DNA of 64,000 nt from Beroe forskalii (GCA_011033025.1 WFMF01000088.1:62001-126000), one strand, 5' to 3'. Shown: positions 35,446 to 47,300, counted from the first letter of the stretch. The notes: a model not told the origin generated them from the letters alone. Numbers and translations are program-made.

Positions 35446-37103
35446 GTGAGTAATCGGGACATCTGCCCAATTTCATGAATCAATGTGACGTTTTTTAGCT
35501 TTTTAAAGCAATATTGGGTCAAATGTTGGTATGCCTACAAAGTTTGTTTTAACACAACCCCAGATTTGACCCAAATACTAAATCATGCCCCAAATATGCT
35601 TTAAATTTTGCTTTGCCCCAACTAAAATACATCAAAATTGGGCAAAAAAACAATAAGGATTTGAAAAAGGTTCCAATTATATTTAACGCTATCAATTGGG
35701 ATGCCTCACGAGGTGCTCCTTTATCAATAACAAGACTCCTCACCATGAACTTTAAACCCAACCCATTCCCTCAGTGTGGGGCGAGGTATTCGGCATCTTA
35801 GGCACCTGTCTCGACATCCTTCTGGTCTTCCTCAGGATCGCACAGTTCTCAAATGAACCAGGTACATTTATACAGTTTACTTACAGTGAAAACAGTCAAA
35901 AACGTTACTTTTGTAGGGTCTCGCTGCTTGAATGCTTTACTTCTTGACCAAAGTGGCATATTACCTCGCTGTATCATCATCAGCTTGTGCATGTGTCGAG
36001 CAGTAGGACAACAGTCTATGAGTTTATGCTTTGAATAACATAAATTATGAGAATCTGTCTTTCCAAGAAATAGTAGTATAAAATAAGTGTTTAAGTATAC
36101 ACATATTATTATCAGTGAGCAAAGTTGTATCGGAAAATTATAAATAGTCTTAGTTTTTATTAATAATATTTGTTAAAATTTCACGTGGTCGTGTTATTCT
36201 GCGATATAATCACAACAGTTTAGGATCTCAACGGATGTTTCAATAAACTAATTAACAGCTCTCAATAAGTGAAGGAGTGATAATATGGAAGAGCAATTGC
36301 CATTTCGACAGCCCAGTTTACATCAAATTGGGTGTTATTATTAGTAATCAGCATTGATAATGGATAGCGTTTGTTTCAACGTGTGTTACTAATTATAGCT
36401 TGACAGCCAGGCTTTTGTCATACAAGTCAGCTGATGCTTGGTTCTGAGACAAAGTCATGCCCTCCGAGCAGGGACCTGGGCCATGCAGTTCCTCTGGGGA
36501 CATTTAGAATCATTAGAAATTTACAGATGGTTAAAAACTTTATAAAGCTCAGTCAGTCAGTTATAAACGCCGCTTATTTTCAGAGAATAGAAGGATCAAG
36601 ATAATGCAATGTTTTGGAGCTCTTGCTGCCTGTGAGTAAATCTGCCGTTATTATCTATAGGTTATAGAATCTAAAAAAATGTGGCTTTTTATCAATTATC
36701 ACTGTAATGCACTTGGTGAGGAGGGTCTTTATCGTGCAAAACTTGTGATTTTCGGGGAAAAATCATCACTTTTCACCATAACATAACTTCAAACATATGA
36801 CCACGATTATCATTCATAGCCCATAAAGATATCCGTCGTAGAGTTGCTTCTTATTCTATACTCACACCCCAAGACATTCATATGATTTGCGATTGCTCCC
36901 CGTCAGGTGTGTGCATGACACTCGGTCTAGTGTGGGGCATCACAGTGCTGAGCTGGATAGGCGATGCCTACGCCATGGCAAAGGGACTCACTTGGCTGGC
37001 ATTCATCGCGCTTTCCCTCCTCTTCAACCTGCTAAACTTCTTCCTGGCCATAGCAGCAGCAGTGTCTAAGGACGGGTCAACACAGCAGATTATCAGCGAG
37101 TAG
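35346..37103 (+). CDS. Small four-span membrane protein, four exons
   Basis: The exons 35346-35445, 35775-35861, 36584-36631 and 36907-37103 join with GT-AG sites and all internal junctions in phase 1, giving 143 residues and a TAG stop. The predicted membrane spans are about residues 7-26 (LGCIVTALAALLTIIFLAM), 37-55 (VFGILGTCLDILLVFLRIA), 72-95 (around ACVCMTLGLVWGITVLSW) and 107-128 (LTWLAFIALSLLFNLLNFFL). A short basic N-terminus (MAKKK) precedes span 1, and the tail ends DGSTQQIISE. The topology resembles tetraspan families such as claudin-like or MARVEL proteins, but no family motif is clear (no claudin W-GLW-C-C), so function is unassigned. The gene is divergent from the UNC93A-like gene. 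Confidence 0.75.
35775..35861 (+). CDS. Four-span protein exon 2
   Basis: Acceptor TTCCCTCAG, donor CCAG|GTACAT. It encodes WGEVFGILGTCLDILLVFLR then IAQFSNEP. Phase is 1-1. Confidence 0.72.
36584..36631 (+). CDS. Four-span protein exon 3
   Basis: A 48-nt exon between TTATTTTCAG and GCCT|GTGAGT. It encodes ENRRIKIMQCFGALAA. Phase is 1-1. Confidence 0.68.
36907..37103 (+). CDS. Four-span protein exon 4 (stop exon)
   Basis: Acceptor CCCCGTCAG. It encodes VCMTLGLVWGITVLSWIGDA, the last span and the hydrophilic tail up to TAG at 37101. A possible AATAAA is at 37459-37464. Confidence 0.75.
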
Positions 37104-37596
37104 AGCTGGGCTACTTACCGTCATTGTGATGAGATACCTTGCCCTTAGAGGGATCACCATGTGATGAACACGGGAGAGTCAACTTGCATCAGATCGTGTC
37201 ATTTCCGGAATGACACACAGGTCATTGCTGAAAGAGCAATGAATTTGAAGTACGGAAATAAGCCAAATTATAAGGTTTTGCATGATGATTTGCAGAGTTC
37301 AGGAAACTTACTCTGACTCACAGACTCACAAGGATTTAGCCAGAATTCGATGGCAGGAAATGTATCGGAAATAACTCTTATCAATCTAAAATGGATAAAA
37401 TTCCACATATTCAGCATTGATTGAAGCCGGTCCGATTGGCTGATTTAATAGATCTTGGAATAAAAAACTTTCTAGAAGCCAACCATTTGATTCTCCGGTA
37501 TGATTAAGAAATTTCGTGAATCTCAAATTCCGACTATTGAACATCATGGACGTAATTGTAATTGTAGTGGACCGTACTTATTGTTTAATCAATTGG
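37104..37596. other. 3-prime flank of the four-span gene
   Basis: It probably includes the 3-prime UTR. No exon or repeat seen apart from the candidate AATAAA. Confidence 0.45.
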
Positions 37597-38037
37597 TAAA
37601 TTGAGCGATCCGTCTACTGTCTAGGCCAGTATCAGGCCAGTATCAAGCCAGTATCACGCCAGTTTCAGGCCTACCTCACGCCGTTATCGCGCCAATATCA
37701 CGCCGGTAGCGCGTTAATAGCACGCCAGTACCGCGCCAGTATCACGCCAATAACGCAACAGTAGACACTAACTTAAAGGCAGGACGCCAGTAACACGTCC
37801 GTATATAATCTGATACTGGCGTCCTGGCTTTAAGTAATAGTTTCGACTGGCGCAATACTGGCTTGATACTGGCGTGCTCCTAGCGCGGTACTGGCACGAT
37901 ACTGGAGTGCTTCTGGCGCCCTACTGGCTTGCTAATAGCGCGCTACTGGCGTGATACTGGTGCGATACTGGTGCGATAACGGCGTGAGGTAGGCTTGATA
38001 CTGGAGCGATACTGGCCTAGACGGATCGCCCAATTTA
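37597..38037. mobile_element. Foldback MITE with 11-bp repeat arms
   Basis: The ends TAAATTGAGCGATCCGTCTA and the inverse of TAAATTGGGCGATCCGTCTA are about 20-bp inverted repeats. Each arm is about 12 tandem 11-mers of the type GCCAGTATCAC, inverted about a centre near 37815. There is no coding capacity. Target duplication not resolved. Confidence 0.82.
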
Positions 38038-38851
38038 GCACTCAATTTGAATTGTGTATGATTATGATTCGATAGTTTTTAAGAAGTAATTGTTTGTAAT
38101 TGATGAATGATGATGGATTGATATTATTAAGTTGGAATTGCTTTTCATTATCACTGCATTATTATTAACATGAAACGGTGGTTTTGGAGGTTCTTGAAAA
38201 GTATATTTAAGGCAAATTAATCCAATTTACTGTCAACTGTTGGAGTATATTTTTAACCAAAGTATCAGTGATGTTTGCCTGCAGCAAACCATTCGTATTC
38301 CTTTACTTGGTACTTCAGAAGCAGGATATTGTTGAAGGCATGCAAGGTATCTCCATCATGGTTTGAAAGTCAGTCAGGGGAGAAATAAATGTTAGGTTGC
38401 TAATTAAGTGGACAATTTATGAATTTTGTGTTTTTTTCCGATTTTGGTTTTTTCGGGCATGAATTAATGAATAATGATAAATAAAACTTGATAGTTTAAA
38501 GAATGAAATTATTATGTTGCCTTTCTGAGATATATGCACGGTCCAAACTACAGCACTTCTGTACTGTAGTTTGTAGATTAAAATAATGGATACTACAACT
38601 CAAAACTGTTGAAAATTTGTTTCTTGTCATAATTGTAAAATTGTATATTGCTGGTTCTATGAATATGAGGCCTCGTAATCAAAAGGAAAATTTCAAATTT
38701 TATTCATATTTACACATCGTTTTCGATCTCATAAAAAACCGCACTAATAAAGTGCGCCGATCTTAAAGTGCGCGCAAATTACGTGATGCCGTTCTTAAGT
38801 GTACTAAGGTAAGTTGAAATAAGTAACTGAGATTTTATCAGTTAGAATGAT
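38038..38851. other. 3-prime flank of the Ig-type gene
   Basis: AT-rich. A minus-strand AATAAA at 38699-38704 lies about 150 bp beyond the possible stop codon at 38852 and is a candidate polyadenylation signal. Confidence 0.4.
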
Positions 38852-39378
38852 TCAATGATAAGAAAATGATAAAGAGATATCTACTAAAACTTCCCACAGT
38901 TTTAGTAGAAAATCGAAAAGTACATACAATAACTCAATAAGATAATAGGCGAATAAAAGGCTATAGGTGACCAATATCTGGTAAACATATCTGAGCTGGG
39001 TTTGGGTGTTATAATTATACGTAGGAATCATTCTCATCTTACTAGGGCAAGTGATGTAGATGGTCACGTCATCTTGATATTTCGCGTCCTGCCTCTCGAC
39101 AAAACACGTCACCACAAGAACTTGACCACACCCCCGAAGTTCGGAAGGAGGGATGGTAATTGTGGATTTCCGCTGTGTTGTAGCCGACTCATACACCCCC
39201 TGATCCACCCTACACTTGCTTAGCTGCAATGGTCCGGCAATTCCTGGTTCGGGGGAGAAGCTGGTGCCTTGCCACAATACCTGGTCCTCCTCTACGAGCC
39301 ACTTCACTGCACAAGTCAGGGTCAATGATTCGAAAATCATGACTCTGTTTCCATTGCCGGGTCCTATCAGTGAAACTC
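38852..39378 (-). CDS. Ig-type gene exon 5 (possible terminal exon)
   Basis: Acceptor ATATCCCAG. It encodes an Ig-like segment with LTLTC and QVLVVTC, then YITCP. If not spliced at 39043, it continues into a hydrophobic stretch (YQILVTYSLLFAYYLIELLY) and stops at 38852. AT-rich DNA can produce such a stretch by chance, so the end is uncertain. Confidence 0.6.
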
Positions 39379-40555
39379 CTGGGATATCGGATCAGTAAAT
39401 GATCAGAGAAAATAATAATTTAGTAATTCATAACTTCAGAAATACATTCATGTCAAGTCCACGGACCTTTATCCTACTAATTTAAAACTATTAGAACTTG
39501 GAGTCCATAATACCTATCGTAACATCACTAATAATGAAAAACATAAACTGGGTGTATTGATTTCTTGCAATCCTCCCCGTTGTCTAGGTTAAACCCACTT
39601 GGTCCCTTCTTCTGGGTAGCGTAGGAGACCACATTAGGGCTGTGCTCGGCATAGAACTGCATGGTAGCCAGATCCTGCCTCGCATACGGACACTCAACTT
39701 CCGACAGAGGATCATCACGTCTTACTGCTGATCCTGCTCAATAGGTAAGTCACGCTGCCACTCCTGTTTGCAGAGTAGACGCAGACAAGTTGTCAAGTTA
39801 AGAAAGTAAGAAGTAAGTCTTAGTTATAAAAATATTAAGTATTGCCTATTGTACAGATGAGTAAATTGTAAAGCACATACCGGTAATTGAAAATCGTATA
39901 TTAGCATCGCTTATTACAATGGACCATTGGAGATGTTGCTTCAGATCAGCATCGTAATCCTGGAATGTGGAGGAGGCACATAGCTCACCGACCACTCCCA
40001 CACTAGCTACTTCAGGCTGAGAGGTGCTGTTCACTGATACGTAGAATTCTTCATATCCTGGTCAATTTCAGTTGACTTGGAATGTTATCATGCGACAGAG
40101 AAAGAAATATTTGCGTAGTGTGCACGTTCATCAAAATCATGTTATAGGTAGCTAAGATATTATTATAGAAATTTCATTGCTTTTGATTACAAACCATTAC
40201 TGTTGATAACAAACCATTGCTGTTTATAACAAACCATTGCTGTTGTAAAAAGTCGCTTTGTACAGTCCCGAATCTTCAGTGGCTGGCTGATATAAGATCT
40301 CAATCCGATTTTCTGATGCTCCTCTCGGAAAAACAAGATCCACTGCACAATCAGAGGATCTACATTGTGTGTTGGGGATCCTTTGCAAGTCCCCTGACAG
40401 AACATATTATTCCATTATGAATAAAATTTCAGATTACTGCATTAGAAGTAGAAGAATATCTGGTTTATTTAAGTTGCTGAATCAATGTACTCACAGGGTA
40501 TAACTCCATAGCAGGAAGTCATAGTCAGGATGATGGCAGTAACCTGTGTTATCAT
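38852..40555 (-). CDS. Immunoglobulin-type secreted or membrane protein
   Basis: The five exons 40495-40555, 40235-40393, 39881-40057, 39599-39733 and 38852-39378 join without stops to 352 residues; every internal junction is phase 1, the usual phase for extracellular domain exons. Residues 1-20 (MITQVTAIILTMTSCYGVIP) look like a signal peptide. Exon 2 ends in the Ig hallmark EDSGLYKATFYNSNG, though its expected cysteine-tryptophan pair is not clear. Exon 5 has a better Ig-like pattern: LTLTC, VLWQG, GVYES and QVLVVTC. A glycosylation sequon (NST) lies in exon 3. After YITCP the frame either uses a donor (CCTA|GTAAGA, ending at 39043) or runs on through a hydrophobic stretch to a stop at 38852, which would give a membrane anchor. 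The ligand and role are unknown; a cell-surface receptor or adhesion protein is the inference. Confidence 0.68.
39599..39733 (-). CDS. Ig-type gene exon 4
   Basis: Acceptor TATTGAGCAG, donor GACCAA|GTGGGT. It encodes SAVRRDDPLSEVECPYARQD and MQFYAEHSPNVVSYATQKKG. The donor was chosen because it keeps phase 1; the frame stays open past it for about 24 codons before a stop. Confidence 0.58.
39881..40057 (-). CDS. Ig-type gene exon 3
   Basis: Acceptor CTGACCAG, donor TACCG|GTATGT. It encodes YEEFYVSVNSTSQPEVASVG through ANIRFSITG. Phase is 1-1. Confidence 0.66.
40235..40393 (-). CDS. Ig-type gene exon 2
   Basis: Acceptor TGTTCTGTCAG, donor CAATG|GTTTGT. It encodes DLQRIPNTQCRSSDCAVDLV and ends EDSGLYKATFYNSNG. 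The donor lies in three imperfect copies of a 20-bp repeat (AACAAACCATTGCTGTT type), so alternative donors exist. Confidence 0.68.
40495..40555 (-). CDS. Ig-type gene exon 1 (signal peptide)
   Basis: ATG at 40555 and donor ACCCT|GTGAGT. It encodes 20 mostly hydrophobic residues with a cleavage-compatible end. It leaves in phase 1. An alternative ATG 9 bases upstream is closed by a stop. Confidence 0.62.
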
Positions 40556-40651
40556 CTGCTCAGCATTCTTGATCAACAAATCTAGCGACGACAACGACAG
40601 TTGACAGCAAAAACAAATTCGGTAAGAACCATGGTAAGGAGAAAAAATCAT

Positions 40652-41422
40652 GGCAATCTATAAGTCGGTAAAAATTCGGTTGAAATAAAAGAATTAGACA
40701 GGTGCCGTTTGATTAAAAGCATACATAATTTATTTTCATAAAGCCAAACTTTGATATCGAAAATTCAACCTCTATTCTGGTTCATGAATTGATAAAGTTC
40801 TGAAACTTATAGTACTTTGAGGGAAATTTTTAAACTTTTTTAAAGCTTTTTAAAAAGGCAATTTCCGTACCAAATTCAATGCTAACGCTAAGCTTTCATT
40901 TTAGGGACCCTGGTCCCTGACGATCAACTACTAGTAAACTTAATGCAAACCAACAACCGCTAATATGAACCATTGCTTCGGGCAGTAACTCTTAACTACT
41001 CTTTCACTTCATCAAACAACAATGATTTGCACATTAACAAAGTGTGAAAATATCACCTGTGGAGTCATCATCATATATTTTTGTTGAACGTAAGTGCTCT
41101 TTTTACAGCCCATGTGAGTGGGGATGGAGGCACTCATGAATGGTGCTCCAGTAATTCAATAATTAATCGCATCACCGACTTCAGAGGTACACTATCAAAG
41201 CCCCTTCATTCTTTTATAAAGGTGATTGAATTGAAACTTTTGAAAAGAGCAGTGCTCTATTAATATGACGTACCTATGTCTCCCACGGCAAAAAGTTTTT
41301 TGACGGACTTTGCTACGAATTCAGGAGAATTCAGGTGAATTCATCTGCACTTGTAGCCAATTCAGAAGAACTTGCACAAATCAAGGATTATGCCATTGTG
41401 TGGGACGAGAAAGACAATGTGT
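40652..41422. other. Upstream flank of the Ig-type gene
   Basis: Nothing recognisable was found. It may contain the promoter. Confidence 0.4.
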
Positions 41423-41793
41423 CTCGGGCACCCTGGGGCACACTTGGGGCACATCTCGGACACAATTAATGCACAAAACATATCGGGGGCACAACCACCT
41501 GAGGGCACATTTCGGGCACACCTCTGGCACATTTCGGGAAATATAGTCGTATTTGAACTTATTTCAGTAACAGCGCTCAAGATGTAGCATAAATGTTTCG
41601 AAATTATTCAATCACAGAACATATAACAAATAGAGGCATATGGATTGGGGAAACAAACTAAATCTTTGGTTTCAGCAGTTGCTCGTTCTCTTGGAGGGAG
41701 CAGAACATCTTTCCAGGGTGATTGACCATGACACTCTCTGCTAAGCGCCCAGGTTGTGTCCCTGGTGTGCATCGGCAGATTACCGAGTTACCG
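41423..41793. mobile_element. Degenerate Merlin relic
   Basis: 41423-41583 matches the inner part of the left Merlin arm including the CAGCGCTCAAGAT motif that follows it. 41752-41793 matches the right terminus (CATCGGCAGATTACCGAGTTACC type). The transposase gene and the left terminus are missing. Confidence 0.8.
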
Positions 41794-42430
41794 GGTTGGC
41801 ATTAGACTGGGAATGGAATTAATTTATAAATTCGATAATGAAAGATAGTAAGATTTCACACGTAAGTCATAATATTATGGCCGTGTATTCGTATTATGAT
41901 ATCTTACCCGATGGACAAGAGTTCTCAAAATTTTAACGTTTTCTTTGGTGTCCATAATACTTTACCTACATAGAAATATATAAGCGTATAAAGGGCACAT
42001 GAATCCATGTGAACTCTACAACTAGTAAACGGGGGTGGATCAACAAGAGATCCGAACAGATATCCAAACAGAGTCCCAAGCCCTGGGAGGTCTCTGTTGC
42101 CAGGGCTACTGTGGATGTGAACGAATCACGTACCTCCCAAGGACCATGTTAACTCAGTTTAGGTGAATTCATGTGAATTCACATTTGGAGTGCAAGTAAA
42201 ATTTTTGGTTTATAGAGAATAAAAATTTTAAAGCACACTGGTACAAAAAGAGGTACCATGGAACTTCAAAACAAAAGAAAATACCATTTGGAAGTAAGTA
42301 ATTTAGAAAATAGTTTTGATTTGGGAAAAGGAACAACTAGAATATTTCAGCATTATGAGTAAATCAATAAGTAAAATTAGACAGCCCATTTTATCTTCAG
42401 TCATAGACGACTTTTTGTTCAAGGTATCTG
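41794..42430. other. Gene-free stretch
   Basis: No exon or repeat recognised. Short GTGAATTCA motifs occur at its start and around 42170. Confidence 0.4.
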
Positions 42431-43015
42431 GCCAGGCAAATGGGCAAATCAGGCATAATTGAGCACAAATGAGCGCAATTTAGCGCGAATGGATGCAAAT
42501 ATTTGCGCTCACTTGTGATCAAGACCCCTAAAAACAGCTGGTTGCAAATGAACGCAAAAATATTTTGGGCCCTTTAGCCCTCAGTTCTGCTGAACGAAAA
42601 TTTGCACTCAGTAAGTCAGTAGCAATGAGGGCAAAACATGATTTCGTGGGTTAGGGTTAAGGTTAAGGTTAGGGCAACTGCAAATGAGCGCAAATGAGTT
42701 CAATTCCAAGTTACTGAATACTGAGCTTAAGCAGGCACATTGAGCACAAAATTTAGAATTTTTCCAATGTCAATTTTGTGCTCATTTGCGCTCTGAGCAC
42801 AATATGGGTGCAAAATGGGCGCAAATTGGATGCAAAAAGGTGAAATGAGCGCAAAATTTTGAGCTCATTTGCATTTTGGGTAATTGAGTGCAAAAGAGTG
42901 CAAATTGATCACAATCTGAGCATAAGTGAGTGCATTTGGGCCCAAATGAGTGGTGCATGAGTGCAAATTTGCGCTCAATTAAGCCTTGTGCTCAAGTAGC
43001 CATTCGCCTCAGGGC
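42431..43015. repeat. Degenerate GAGCGCAAAT repeat element with telomere-like core
   Basis: Tandem 10-11 bp variants (GAGCACAAAT, GAGCGCAATT, GGATGCAAAT, GGGCGCAAATT) occur in both orientations. The outer parts, GGCAAATGGG on the left and the inverse of GGCGAATGGC on the right, look like eroded inverted termini. The middle contains GGGTTAGGGTTAAGGTTAAGG. It is probably an old foldback element. Confidence 0.55.
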
Positions 43016-43495
43016 ATTATTGTTTTATTGTACTTATACCTAGTCCATATGGATTTGCTATAGTTCAAACTGATTTCAAGAAGAAATCACATGGATTGAC
43101 ATAAATTCAATTTTCCAGTCTACAGAGAAATTATTCAACTTCAGTACTATACTAGACAGTCGACACTGGGTGACCTGGTCTACCATCAATATAAACCAAT
43201 GATTTATTTTGGCGAATTTATTTTTGTAATTTAATAGATAGTAATTTAATAGATATGGAAATTGGAAAAAGAAATGATAATGAACAAGGAGCTATTTGAT
43301 AGATTCATGGTTATTATATGAAGAAAGTACTTAACCACAAGCATGAGTTCAGAATAAATACCATTTCTATTGTTCCTTCAGTTGCCAGGTCATCTGAATC
43401 TTTTGGTGACATCCTTAAACTCAAAATCATAATTGATAATTACTATTTATCAGAACTTTAGGATCATAGTTTTTATGAGAGATGTTCAGCCACAG
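43016..43495. other. Gene-free stretch
   Basis: AT-rich, nothing recognised. Confidence 0.4.
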
Positions 43496-43503
43496 AGTCA
43501 AGT

Positions 43504-45904
43504 GACAAAATGGTACCACAGGAACACGACAAAAATTAGCCTCCATTAGCCTCCATGGAGGCTGAGTGGAGGCTAATTTCAAAAATAAGCCTCCGCCGAG
43601 GCTAATGGAGGCATGAGGCTAATTTTTGAAAAATAGCCTCCACTTTGGAGGCTAATTAGCCTCCACTAGCCTCCATTAGCCTCCACTAGCCTCCACTCAG
43701 CCTCCATGACTCAGCCTCCATGGAAGCTAAAATTTTGGTTTAGCCTCCACTAGCTTCCACTGAGGAATTAGCCTCCATTAGCCTCGACAGAAATTTAAAA
43801 AGTTATTTTTTGGATTCTCTGGAAGCTATTTTGACAGTGCTAGTGGAGGCTATAGCCTCCAAATGAAGGCTAAAATCATGAAAACCACAGATAATATGCT
43901 AGTGGCAAAATGGTACCAAAGGAACACAAAAATTAGCCTCCATTAGCCTCCATTAAGGCTGAGTGGAGCCTGAGTGATTTTAGCCTCCATTTGGAGGCTA
44001 TAGCCTCCACTAGCACTGTCAAAATAGCTTCCATAGAATCCAAAAAATGACTTTTTAAATTTCCGTGGAGGCTAATGGATGCTAATTCTTGGGTGGAGGC
44101 TAGTGGAGTCTAGTGGTGGCTAAATCAAAAATTTAGCCTCCATGGAGGCTGAGTGGAGGCTAGTGGAGCCTAGTGGAGGCTGGGTGGAGGCTAATTAGCC
44201 TCCATAGTGGAGGCTATTTTTCGAAAATTAGCCTCATGCCTCCATTAGCCTCCGTGGAGGCTAATTTTTGAAATAAGCCTCCACTTAGCCTCCACTCAGG
44301 CTCCACTCAGGCTCCACTCAGCCTCCATGGAGGCTAATGGAGGCTAATGGAGGCTAATTTTTGTCGTGTTCCTGTGGTACCATTTTGCCATGCTAGCCTC
44401 CAAAAATTGTTTGTACAAAAAGAGCACATTTTGTAACATAGACCAAAGTTTCTCACACAGCAAGTGTTAGGCTCCACTCAGCCTCCACTAGGCTCACTCA
44501 GCCTCCACTAGGCTCACTCAGCCTCCACTAGGCTCCACAAAGCCTCCACTAGCCTCAACTCAGCCTCCACTAAGCTCCACTCAGCCTCCACTAGCCTCAA
44601 CTCAGCCTCCACTAGCCTCCACTCAGCCTCCACTAGCCTCCACTTAGCCTTCACTAGGCTCCACTCAGCCTCCACTAGCCTCCACAAGGCTTCACTCAGC
44701 CTCCACTAGGTTCCACTAGGCTCCACTAGGCTTCACTCAGCCTCCACTAGGCTCCACTTGCCTCCACTAGAACCCACTTAGCCTCCACTATGAGCCTAGT
44801 GGAGGCTGAGTGGAGCCTAGTGGAGGCTGAGTGGAGCCTAATGGAGGCTAGTGGAGGCTGAGTGGAGCCTAGTGGAGGCTAAGTGGAGCCTAATGGAGGC
44901 TGAGTGGAGCCTAGTGGAGGCTGAGTGTAGCCTAGTGGAGGCTAAGTGGAGCCTAGTGGAGGCTGAGTGGAGCCTAGTGGAGGCTGAGTGGAGGCTGAGT
45001 GGAGGCTTATTAGTGGAGCCTAGTGGAGGCTGAGTGGAGGCTTAGTGGAGGCTGAGTAGAGCCTAGTGGAGGCTAAGTGGAGGCTTCTGAAGCCTAGCAG
45101 AGGCTGAGTGTAGCCTAGTGGAGGCTTGTGGAGGCTGAATAGAGCCTAGTGGAGGCTGAGTGGAGCTTAGTGGAGGCTGAGTGGGGCCTAGTGGAGGCTA
45201 TGTGGAGCCTAGTGGAGGCTGAGTGGAGGCTAGTGGAGGCTGTGTAGAGCCTAGTGGAGGCTGAGTGGAGCTTAGTGGAGGCTGAGTGGGGCCTAGTGGA
45301 GGCTATGTGGAGCCTAGTGGAGGCTGAGTGGAGGCTAGTGGAGGCTGAGTGGAGGCTAGTGGAGGCTGAGTGGAGCCTAGTGGAGGCTGCGTGGAGCCTA
45401 GTGGGGGCTTAATGGAGCCTAGTGGAGGCTTGATGGAGCCTAGTGGAGGCTGAGTGGGGCCTAGTGGAGGCTGAGTGTAGGATAGTTGGAGCTGTCTGAA
45501 AAAAATAAATAAATCACCATTTTCAGCAAGAAATTTTGTTGTTTGGAGGCTAGTTGATTTAGGCTCCACTCAGCCTCCATTAGCCTCCATATTTAAGCTT
45601 TAGCCTCCACAAAAATGTTATATTTCAGTTTCTGTGGAGGCTAATGGAGGCTAATTCTTGATTGGAGGCTATTGGAGGCTACCGGAGGCTAAACCAAAAT
45701 TTTAGCCTCCATGGAGGCTGAGTGGAGGCTAATGGAGGCTAGTGGAGGCTAATTAGCCGCCATATTGGAGGCTATTTTTCAAAAATTAGCCTCATGCCTC
45801 TATTAGCCTCCGTGGAGGCTTATTTTTGAAATTAGCCTCCACTCAGCCTCCATGGAGGCTAATGGAGGCTAACTTTTGTCATGTTCCTCTGGTACCATTT
45901 TGAC
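43504..45904. mobile_element. Foldback element with 21-bp repeat arms (copy 2)
   Basis: Ends GACAAAATGGTACC and the inverse are flanked by the perfect 8-bp repeat AGTCAAGT (43496-43503 and 45905-45912). The interior has the same 21-bp dimers and spacer sequences as the 1832-3754 element. It is interrupted by a smaller element of the same family. Confidence 0.88.
43904..44389. mobile_element. Nested short member of the same foldback family
   Basis: 486 bp with ends GGCAAAATGGTACC and its inverse, flanked by ATGCTAGT (43896-43903) and ATGCTAGC (44390-44397), 7 of 8 identical. The intact sequence ATGCTAGCCTCC occurs in copy 1 near 2250, which confirms the empty site. Confidence 0.85.
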
Positions 45905-45912
45905 AGTCAAGT

Positions 45913-46946
45913 GAAACACAGAGCTAGCTACAAAGAGTCAGTTTATATTTGTTATTAGTAGAAAGCTAAGGTTATTTCAACTCTTAAAAGCTAAGATAAG
46001 ATAAGATAAAATTAATGCTATTGAACCATCACAAATCTTAATAATATTCAATCCATTGGTTTAAATTAAGAACACACCTTTCGACACAAGCGTGTGCATT
46101 TATCAATGCATTTGTCAATAACATTTTGAAGCATTTCATAGAAGAAGAAGGAGTAAATATTATATAGAAATGAATTAAAATAAGGTTACATCTTGCTACT
46201 GTGTTGGCCAAAGAGATCTCCGGATACACACAGATGAAGGGTGCAAAACTCAATAACTTAGCTGTTCAACTGCCAGAGGGATGCTCTGACTCAGATTCCT
46301 AAGGGTTACAAGTTTAAAAAGCCAGTCCTGGACCACAAAGTTGAGCATTCCAACATTCCCCAGGGCCTCGAAAAAACGGCAGGGTATTATTGTGGCTTAA
46401 CTTGCAGTCGGAGAGCAGCTGAAGATGGCTATCTAGTAGGAATTACCCTACCCTCCGCCGCGAGCCATTTAGTCTGCAACACGACCCTCCAAATTTCCGA
46501 GTGTTGCACGCTAGGGATGGGTGAAATCCATCTAATGGCTATCAAAACACTGAAGTTACCACATCGCATCCTACTGTTTGCCATCTATAAGTTGATGCTC
46601 CAGCATCAACGATTTTCTAAATACTGTTTCTGTTCCAGAAGAACTACATGACCTATGCAGGCTTAGGAAATTATTTGAGTGAATTGACAACATAACATTA
46701 GGATAATGATATTTGACCATCGCATCACTCTTCACATCATTGAAGCATATGAGCAGAGTGCAGTGCCTAAAACCACCAATTGGTCCAATAAAAGCAAATC
46801 AAACAAAAAGCATTGCCTTAACAATTTGCTTAAACAGTTCTTCAGACAATCAGACATCATCTTTTACTCTTTTAGCGGGTGACCGGTGCAGTGCAGATGA
46901 ATGGGCCAAGCAATGCTTTTATGGCATAACTAAAAAGTGTAAACAT
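45913..46946. other. Gene-free stretch
   Basis: No exon with supporting splice sites. The plus-strand frame 46713-47057 has no motif. Confidence 0.4.
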
Positions 46947-47300
46947 GAACACGTATACCCTTGTTCAAATTGGCGGCGCCCTTCCTCAGAAGCGCCCGCG
47001 CCGCGCCGCCGCGCCGTGCGTACACGTACACATGCTTATGCGGGCTTAGGTTACTAAACACGTATATCCCTGTTTGGCTTCCGTAGGGAAACGCAACGCG
47101 CGGCGCGTACGCACACCTATGCGGGCTTAGGAAGAGCTTAGGAAGCGTATAAGCATACGTAGACCTGTAATTCCCCTAATCGTAGGATGTTACCCTACCC
47201 TCGGATCGCGCGCGGCGCAACGATCCACATTTGGTTATTTGGACGTCACTTTGCAACCTTGATAGCCATTGCGCGCGGCGCAAAACAATGCGCGGTGAGA
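46947..47300. repeat. CpG-rich block with imperfect direct repeats
   Basis: Two related segments (46947-47050 and about 47057-47131) share ACACGTATA, GCGCGGCGCGTACGCACA and TATGCGGGCTTAGG. GC content is far above that of the surroundings. It is either a repeat fragment or a CpG island; no gene was found next to it. Confidence 0.5.
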
